A stretch of 64,000 nucleotides of DNA, taken from positions 62,001 through 126,000 of the forward strand of contig NZ_JADEWZ010000002.1 of the NCBI RefSeq assembly GCF_015207425.1, written 5' to 3'. Position 1 is the first letter of the stretch. Each line of letters opens with the position of its first letter. Under the pieces are notes generated by a model. It saw only the letters and a list, made by a program, of their open reading frames with translations, did no database searches and had not been told where the DNA came from. This document shows, in pieces, positions 58,003 to 64,000 of the stretch. The DNA comes from Lusitaniella coriacea LEGE 07157 (GTDB lineage Bacteria > Cyanobacteriota > Cyanobacteriia > Cyanobacteriales > Spirulinaceae). A program made the translations under genes and the position numbers.

Positions 58003-59010
58003 CTAAACTGCTTGCACCACTTCCAAAACCTTTTCGGAGAAAACTGCTGGCGAGAACATATCTGCCATTGCCTGTAAGTAGGGTTTAAAGACTTGAGTTT
58101 GTTGAAGACCTAAATTCCGTTGAACTTCAATTCCAATTAAATTGATTAACATTTGAATCAATTCCCATTTTATTTCTAAAGCTGGGTAGAGCATTACGCA
58201 AAGGGGGAATAATTCTTGTTTGACAATGCTGATATTGGCTTCCAAGGCACACACGCACAAATAAACTTGGAACATTTCGATGTCTCGTCGGCTCGAAATT
58301 TGTACCCTTGGATCGTTTAAGGGTCCGCTATAGCACTGATACCCCGGATATATTTCTATTGCTTCTTGGCAAATTTTGGTAGCAATATTGGTGATTTGCG
58401 GTAGGAGATTGCGAACGGCTTCTAGAATGGGTGAATCATAATCGTACTCTGCTGCTGCGTTGTAAGCGCGTTGCAGGGGCATATAGAGGTGATCGTCGAT
58501 TACTTTAAAATAGTCGCTGACGACAATTTGCTCTTCGGGGAGTAAGGGTTCTAGGAGGAGTTCGCCGGTGTAGTGAAATTGCATACTAACAAAGCCAATT
58601 ACCCTAGGATCGACTTCGGTATGCTTGTTGCGAATTTCACCGAGTTCGGAACCGACAATTACGGATAGACGACGGGGGGGAATGTTTTGAGCGTAAGCAG
58701 CGAGTGCTTGTTCGTAGACGGAGAAAACATCTTTGGCAATTTGCCAGGGGTTAATCAGGTTGTGTTCGATGTCGTGGCGTTGAACTTCTTTGTCGAGAAC
58801 GGTTTCAGTTTTTGACCAAGCTTGAGCGCTGGTGCCGCGCAGACATTCTAATAGTTTATCCGCGATCGCGCCTCGTCCCATTTTCGCGCGATCGCGCCAT
58901 GCCGTATCGGGATCGACTAACCCCTTGACATACTTTTTTGCCCATAGTTGTGGAAGAGACTCCACACCACCGGACTCCCTGGAAAATTCTAGTTTTTTAT
59001 TAAAATTCAT
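58003..59010 (-). CDS. Conserved hypothetical protein (335 aa)
   Basis: This mostly helical soluble protein has no known motif. Landmarks include SLPQLWAKKYVKGLVDPDTA near residue 18, VIVGSELGEIRNKHTEVDPR near 115 and a C-terminal hydrophobic helix run. It appears restricted to cyanobacteria, from memory of similar sequences. It is not close to any operon partner; its start at 59010 is the only good ATG. Confidence 0.6.
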   Translation of the reverse strand: MNFNKKLEFSRESGGVESLPQLWAKKYVKGLVDPDTAWRDRAKMGRGAIADKLLECLRGTSAQAWSKTETVLDKEVQRHDIEHNLINPWQIAKDVFSVYEQALAAYAQNIPPRRLSVIVGSELGEIRNKHTEVDPRVIGFVSMQFHYTGELLLEPLLPEEQIVVSDYFKVIDDHLYMPLQRAYNAAAEYDYDSPILEAVRNLLPQITNIATKICQEAIEIYPGYQCYSGPLNDPRVQISSRRDIEMFQVYLCVCALEANISIVKQELFPLCVMLYPALEIKWELIQMLINLIGIEVQRNLGLQQTQVFKPYLQAMADMFSPAVFSEKVLEVVQAV

Positions 59011-59710
59011 GATTGATGGGCTGAAAAGCCAGTTATTTTTACTGAAAAGTTATTAGGAGACAGTTTATAGTAAATTCAACTATAATCCACTCTTTATTAA
59101 AAATATATAAAGAAAAGTAAATTGTTCAGCGATCCTGTCACTCCCTTGCGAATTGACATTCAATGCCCCTTTTTCTACGGAGATTAAGCGCGAAGAACAT
59201 TCCCTAAATCCCGTTAAATACGTACCTGCGCTGTATCAAATAATTCCCTCAATTGCTATTTTGGGGTTTGGCTTGTTTTGAACGTTATTGTTTGCGTAAG
59301 TTTGTTCGCAGAAAAACCGCAATTTCCGAACGCGAACTCTCGGAGTATTTCCCACAATGTAGTACCCAAAATAAGCAAAAATCAATGCTTTATAATTCCT
59401 TGTTAGTTTTACGTGATTTCTTATAGGAAGCGAACCAAGAGGACTAAGAGAAATTTCTTTTTTTTGAAAAGAGTAAAATAGAGTGACCCCACTAGCAGTC
59501 GAAGGAACGTTCTGTACGCCTTATCGTATTGCAGTCAAAATCTTTCAAACTCCCACAAGTTCCCTGATGTTCCCCCAAGGGGCAGCACCTACACTCTACT
59601 AGCACTCTCATGTTCCCAAGCTCCTGACTGCACGAACTTTGAGTTCTTGCGTGCAGGGGCTGATTGACTCTCCAACCCCAATCCCAATACAGGAGTAAAA
59701 ACAAAAGTTG
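59011..59710. other. Long intergenic region with a stable hairpin
   Basis: This 700-bp stretch holds no credible ORF. CTGCACG (59628-59634) pairs with CGTGCAG (59650-59656), extended by GAAC and GTTC in the loop, about 60 bp before the kinase start. The segment 59480-59660 looks structured and could include an RNA or an element end. The remaining part is AT-rich. Confidence 0.4.
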
Positions 59711-62314
59711 ATGAGTCAAATCTCTCAAAGCTGGGGAGTTGTAACCCTACTCATCCCTCACGGACACGGTTATTCGTGGAAGTTCAACCTCGTATCGCTT
59801 CACGTTGCTTCCGATGGAATTATCGCGCTAGCTTACTTCACCATTTCGGCAATCCTCTTTTTCTGCGCGCGCAAACGGAAAAACCTTCCCCAACTCTGGA
59901 TATTCCTCCTCTTCGGCGCATTCATCATCTGCTGCGGTATCACTCACCTCTTGGAGATTTGGACGCTCTGGTATCCCCACTATTGGATATCGGGGTTCGC
60001 CAAGGCAATTACAGCCGCAATCTCGCTCTATAGCGCACTGCAATTAATCTCCCTCGTGCCTCAATTCCTCGCGCTCAAAAGTCCGGCTCAACTCGAAGCG
60101 GCGAACCGCAAATTAGCGCAAGAGATCGCCCAGCGTTGCAAAGCCGAGCAAGCACTGCAAGAGAGCAAAATACGCTACCGCTCGATTCTCAACGATCAAA
60201 CCGATCTCATCGCTCGCTACCTCCCCGATGGAACTCTGACCTTTATCAACCAAGCCTACTGTCGGTATTTCGATCTCAACCAAGAAGATCTCTTGGGGAG
60301 CAACTCCCCTCCTCACCTATCCCTAGAAGGGCAAGAAAAGCTCAAACAAGGCTTCAGCTACCTAACTCCTGATAATCCCGTCGAAACCATCGAGCGTCAA
60401 GTTTCGGTCAAAGGCGAAATGCGTTGGACTCAGTGGACGAACCGCGCAATCTTTGATGACGCAGGGAACATCAAACAATTCCAGACTGTTGGACGAGATA
60501 TTCACGATCGCGTCCAAGCTCAAAATGCCCAGCACGAAAGCAATGAACGCTTGCAGCTCGCCTTGGAAGGCTCTGGAGACGGCTTGTGGGACTGGAATAT
60601 CGCCACGGGTGAAATCTATTTAAGCCCGCGATGGTTGGGAATGCTCGGTTATGCTCCCGGCGAACTTCCCGAAAATGTTGATACTTGGGGAGAACTCATT
60701 CACCCAGAAGACCAACCTTGGGTGATGGAAATTTTAAACGCCCATCTCCAAGACAGTAACATTCCTTACCACTTCGACTATCGCATACGAACCCGTTCTG
60801 GAGAGTGGAAATGGATTGGGAATTACGGCAAAGTCGTCACCCGCGACGAAAAAGGTACGCCCCTGCGAATGGCGGGAACCCATAAAGATATCAGCGATCG
60901 CGTCCGAGCAGAAGAAGCCCTGCACCAACAAGAAGAACTCTTTCGCCTCACCCTGAAACATTCTCCCATTCTCCTGTTCAATCAAGATACCGAACTGCAT
61001 TACACCTGGTTCTGCAATTCCCCTGCAACTTGCGGCATTTACGATCCAGAAGCAATCATTGGCAAGCGCGATACCGACATTTTCTGCGAAGACGACGCTC
61101 AACGCCTAATTGCCCTTAAAAGAAAAGTTCTTGAAAGCGGTATTGGGTTGCGAACGGAAACCTTCATTACCTTTGAGGGAAAGATTTGCTACTACGATTT
61201 GAGTATCGAACCATTCCGCGATCGAACCGGAGAAATTGTCGGCATTACCTGCACCTCCCTCGACATTAGCGATCGCAAGCACACGGAAGAGACGTTACAA
61301 GAACGAGAATCGATCCTCAGCAGCTTTTACGATAGTGCGCCTCTCATGATGGGCGTTGTTGAGGTTACAGAAGATGACATTTTACACATTTCCGATAATG
61401 TGGCAACAGCAGCTTTCTTCGGTACGACTCCCGAAGCCATGCGACAGCAATGGTCGAGTCATATGGGCGCTCCCAAGGAAACCATTGACTTGTGGCTCGC
61501 GCATTACAAAAAAAGTCAAGCTACCGGCAAACCTGTTTACTTCGAGCGTCCCCACGAAACCCCCGAAGGGACGAAATATCTTGCCGCAACGGTTTCCAAA
61601 ATCGCTCAGATCGCAGACGATCGCCCACAATTTTGTTACGTTGTTGAAGATATCACCGAGCGAAAAAAAGTCGAAAAACAAATCGAAGAATCGCTTCGGG
61701 AAAAAGAAACACTTCTCCAAGAAATTCACCATCGCGTCAAAAATAACCTACAGGTTATTTGCAGCCTTCTCAATCTCCAAATGCGATCGATTCAAGATAA
61801 AAATGTTCTCGAACAATTGCGCGAGAGCCAAAATCGAACCCGAACGATGGCATTAATTCATGAAAAACTCTATCAATCCAAAAACTTATCCAAGATCGAT
61901 TTTTCGGCATATCTTGGCGACTTAGTTGCTAATCTCTCTCGCTCTTATTCAGTGCAAAATGTTTCTTTTGATTTAGATTTTTGCAAAGACTTTTTCTTGG
62001 ATATTGATGCTGCAATTCCTTGCGGTTTAATCGTAAATGAGCTTGTTTCAAATTCAATTAAGCACGCATTCTCTTCAGAAGAAAAAGGGAAAATATTTAT
62101 CCAGACACACCTAGAAAAAGAAAGTGCTATGATCTTGAAAATTGGAGATAACGGTAAAGGTTTACCTTCGGAGTTTAACTTTGCAAAAGCAAAAACACTA
62201 GGTTTAAAATTGGTAAAAAATCTCGCGCGACAGATACGAGGAGAACTTAATATTGAGTCGTCTCATGAAGGCACTCACTTAAAACTAACCTTAAATAAAA
62301 AAAGTAAAGGCTAA
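59711..62314 (+). CDS. Ethylene-receptor-like hybrid sensor histidine kinase with PAS domains
   Basis: This 867-aa kinase begins with a three-helix membrane sensor matching plant ETR1: SDGIIALAYFTI (D35, Y42) and FGAFIICCGITHLLEIWT, with the copper/ethylene ligands C75 and H79. A coiled coil follows, then four PAS-like domains (about 165-650) with PAC tails. A HisKA_2 dimerisation domain has the phospho-acceptor in EIHHRVKNNLQVI, and the HATPase domain has NELVSNSIKHAF and GDNGKGLP. In Synechocystis, SynEtr1 binds ethylene and affects phototaxis and pili. ATG 59711 was chosen over TTG 59708. It is followed by a regulator 5 bp on. Confidence 0.93.
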   Translation: MSQISQSWGVVTLLIPHGHGYSWKFNLVSLHVASDGIIALAYFTISAILFFCARKRKNLPQLWIFLLFGAFIICCGITHLLEIWTLWYPHYWISGFAKAITAAISLYSALQLISLVPQFLALKSPAQLEAANRKLAQEIAQRCKAEQALQESKIRYRSILNDQTDLIARYLPDGTLTFINQAYCRYFDLNQEDLLGSNSPPHLSLEGQEKLKQGFSYLTPDNPVETIERQVSVKGEMRWTQWTNRAIFDDAGNIKQFQTVGRDIHDRVQAQNAQHESNERLQLALEGSGDGLWDWNIATGEIYLSPRWLGMLGYAPGELPENVDTWGELIHPEDQPWVMEILNAHLQDSNIPYHFDYRIRTRSGEWKWIGNYGKVVTRDEKGTPLRMAGTHKDISDRVRAEEALHQQEELFRLTLKHSPILLFNQDTELHYTWFCNSPATCGIYDPEAIIGKRDTDIFCEDDAQRLIALKRKVLESGIGLRTETFITFEGKICYYDLSIEPFRDRTGEIVGITCTSLDISDRKHTEETLQERESILSSFYDSAPLMMGVVEVTEDDILHISDNVATAAFFGTTPEAMRQQWSSHMGAPKETIDLWLAHYKKSQATGKPVYFERPHETPEGTKYLAATVSKIAQIADDRPQFCYVVEDITERKKVEKQIEESLREKETLLQEIHHRVKNNLQVICSLLNLQMRSIQDKNVLEQLRESQNRTRTMALIHEKLYQSKNLSKIDFSAYLGDLVANLSRSYSVQNVSFDLDFCKDFFLDIDAAIPCGLIVNELVSNSIKHAFSSEEKGKIFIQTHLEKESAMILKIGDNGKGLPSEFNFAKAKTLGLKLVKNLARQIRGELNIESSHEGTHLKLTLNKKSKG

Positions 62315-62319
62315 GGATA

Positions 62320-64000
62320 ATGGCTAGTAAGATTCTGGTTGTTGAGGATGAAAGCATTGTTGCACAAGATATTCAAGAAACATTAGAAGGTTTGGGATAC
62401 GACGTTCCAGAAATTGCCGATGCGGGGGATTTAGCAATTTCTCTTGCTGGTGAAATCAATCCAGACCTGGTTTTAATGGATGTCCGAATTATCGGCGAAA
62501 TGGACGGAATCACGACCGCTCAAAAGATTGTTAATTTGTTTGACATTCCCATCATTTTCATGACCGCTCACGCGGATGAAGAAACCTTATCGAGAGCCAA
62601 ACTTGCCAGTCCATTCGGATATATTATTAAGCCCTTTGAAGAGCGGGAATTGCGAACGACAATTGAAATTGCGCTCTACAAATATCAAATGGAAAAGAAA
62701 TTGAAAGAAAATGCGCAATGGCTGGCAACAGTTCTTAAAAGTATTGGTGATGGTGTTATTTCAATCGATCGTGAGGGTTTTGTGACCTTTATCAATCCGA
62801 TTGCGGAAAAATTGACGGGGTGGTCAATGGGAGAAGCAACTGGCTATCATTACACGCAAATTTTCGAGATTATCGACGAAACGACGCGCGCGCCCCAAGA
62901 AAATCCTCTGATTCCTGCAATGGAGAAGAAAGACGTTTTTACTCTACCCGAACACACATTATTGATTCGCAAAGATCGTTCTGAAATTCCCATTGCCGAT
63001 AGCGCCGCACCGACCATTGATAGCAAGGGAAAAGTAACAGGTGGGGTGTTAGTTTTTCGCGATGAAACCGAACGCAAATTAGTCGAACAAAAATTACGCC
63101 GTCAAGCTTTTTATGACCCGCTCACCAATTTGCCCAATCGTGCGTGGTTTACCCAACGCCTCCTCGACGCGATCGCGCACATCAAGCGCAATCCGAATTA
63201 TTTATTTGCCGTTCTATTTCTAGATTTAGATCGCTTTAAAACGATCAATGATTCCCAAGGTCATACGGTAGGCGATCGGTTGCTGGTTGCGGTTGCCGAA
63301 CGACTGTCTCACTCCGTGCGATCGATCGATACTGTCGTGCGGTTGGGAGGAGATGAATTTGCAATCCTCCTCGAAGGGATTCAGGATCTTGACCATGCTT
63401 GCGAAATTTCGCGACGAATTCAACAATCCTTACAGAAACCGATTCGAGTGGATGGGGCTGAAATTTTCACCAGTGCCAGTATTGGGATTGTTTTGAGTTC
63501 CCTCGGTTACGAAGATGTTGAAGGCTTTCTGCGGGATGCAGATATTGCGATGTATAGCGCTAAAGCGCAAGGTAAAGGGCGCTATGAGGTGTTTGACGCA
63601 CAGATGCGCGATCGCGTGATCCGTTTGGTCAAAATGGAAAGCGAGTTGCGACACGCGATCGAACAACAAATGCTCTCCGTGCAATACCAACCGATTATTT
63701 CCCTCACAACCCAAGAAACGATGGGTTTTGAAGCCTTAGTACGCTGGCATCATCCCGAACGCGGTTGGATTTCGCCCGCAGAATTTATTCCCATTGCAGA
63801 GGAAACCGGATTAGTGATCCCCATTGATTGGTGGGTGCTGCAAGAAGCCTGTCGTCAGATGAAGGAATGGCAAGATCGGAAACTCACCTCATCTTTCGTG
63901 AGCGTCAATCTCTCCTGTCGTCAGTTTCTCCAACCAAATTTGGTCGAGCAGATCGAACAAACTTTAAAGAGCGTGGGGTTAGAAGCACGTTCCTTGAAGC
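62320..64000 (+). CDS. Response regulator REC-PAS-GGDEF-EAL, cut by the window end
   Basis: The frame stays open to the last base (560 codons). It has a receiver domain (phospho-Asp in LVLMDVRI, Thr in FMTAHAD, Lys in IIKPFEER), a PAS domain (about 130-250), a GGDEF domain with intact RLGGDEFAILL near residue 347, and an EAL domain with intact MGFEALVRWHHPERGW. It should make or break cyclic di-GMP. ATG 62320 is 5 bp after the kinase stop, so the two form a two-component operon. The protein's C-terminal part lies outside the window. Confidence 0.93.
   Translation, partial: MASKILVVEDESIVAQDIQETLEGLGYDVPEIADAGDLAISLAGEINPDLVLMDVRIIGEMDGITTAQKIVNLFDIPIIFMTAHADEETLSRAKLASPFGYIIKPFEERELRTTIEIALYKYQMEKKLKENAQWLATVLKSIGDGVISIDREGFVTFINPIAEKLTGWSMGEATGYHYTQIFEIIDETTRAPQENPLIPAMEKKDVFTLPEHTLLIRKDRSEIPIADSAAPTIDSKGKVTGGVLVFRDETERKLVEQKLRRQAFYDPLTNLPNRAWFTQRLLDAIAHIKRNPNYLFAVLFLDLDRFKTINDSQGHTVGDRLLVAVAERLSHSVRSIDTVVRLGGDEFAILLEGIQDLDHACEISRRIQQSLQKPIRVDGAEIFTSASIGIVLSSLGYEDVEGFLRDADIAMYSAKAQGKGRYEVFDAQMRDRVIRLVKMESELRHAIEQQMLSVQYQPIISLTTQETMGFEALVRWHHPERGWISPAEFIPIAEETGLVIPIDWWVLQEACRQMKEWQDRKLTSSFVSVNLSCRQFLQPNLVEQIEQTLKSVGLEARSLK

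Noticed and set aside
59492-59728. Transposase end or TnpB-like remnant before the kinase
   Set aside because: Cys-rich wording on the minus strand suggested it, but no domain motif or end structure supports it.

Overview
The window is chromosomal DNA from a cyanobacterium, probably filamentous. It is rich in the HIP1 octamer GCGATCGC. It encodes photosystem II proteins (PsbO and a 37-residue PsbM), Ycf35, PipX, PII, SepF/Cdv2, a group-3 sigma factor of the SigF type, BT1-type and EcfT-type transport proteins, and type IV pilus motor genes. I see no rRNA, tRNA, integrase or intact transposase. Most of it is ordinary core genome, with small accessory islands.

Layout. 1-4.3 kb: the C-terminal end of a thioredoxin-like (probably VKOR-fused) protein, a CcdA-like membrane protein, a DUF4870 protein, a palindromic MITE-like repeat, der and an EcfT-like permease. 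4.5-8.4 kb: an ankyrin/DUF4253 protein, pipX and a saccharopine-dehydrogenase-like oxidoreductase. 8.8-12.7 kb: DUF2997, ycf35 and a 4Fe-4S ferredoxin closed by a strong terminator, then three tandem AIM24 paralogues, a CX5CX2C 2Fe-2S ferredoxin and psbM. 12.7-19.6 kb: tandem UspA, a CHASE2 cyclase, a BT1 transporter, a family 2 glycosyltransferase, cytidine deaminase and a conserved hypothetical. 19.6-20.5 kb: an orphan CRISPR array with an unusual leader carrying four copies of an 11-bp motif. 20.7-30.4 kb, all minus strand: an HpnP-like radical SAM protein, proC, sepF, pipY, an unknown protein, pilC, pilT and pilB.

30.7-36.3 kb: a chaperone operon grpE-dnaK-dnaJ-tusA-like-rsgA. 36.3-47.4 kb is the most accessory part: small coiled-coil genes, a truncated C-terminal module followed by an immunity-like gene, an SLH/phosphodiester-glycosidase protein bounded by solo copies of the repeat-end motif, HugZ, M42 and M48 peptidases, a SUKH (SMI1/KNR4) protein, helical unknowns and an EVE protein. 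47.9-59 kb: an SDR, sigF, a second MITE-like element, psbO, a phosphohexomutase, rdgB, glnB with an NtcA box, a proline-rich lipoprotein, a stand-alone EF-G and a conserved unknown. 59.7 kb to the end: a histidine kinase with an ethylene-receptor-like sensor, then a REC-PAS-GGDEF-EAL response regulator cut by the window edge.

How genes connect. glnB, pipX and pipY are all here but dispersed, and pipY lies in the pil gene string. The pilus motors, SigF and the ethylene-receptor-like kinase with its c-di-GMP regulator form a plausible motility and adhesion theme; this is inference from known Synechocystis biology. The observations most worth checking are the CRISPR leader, the covarying hairpins and shared ends of the MITE-like family, the truncated toxin-like C-terminus with its immunity-like partner, the ethylene-sensing two-component pair, and the genes too short or too open-ended to be called easily (psbM, a 54-aa partner ORF, a 25-aa leader ORF and the terminal regulator).
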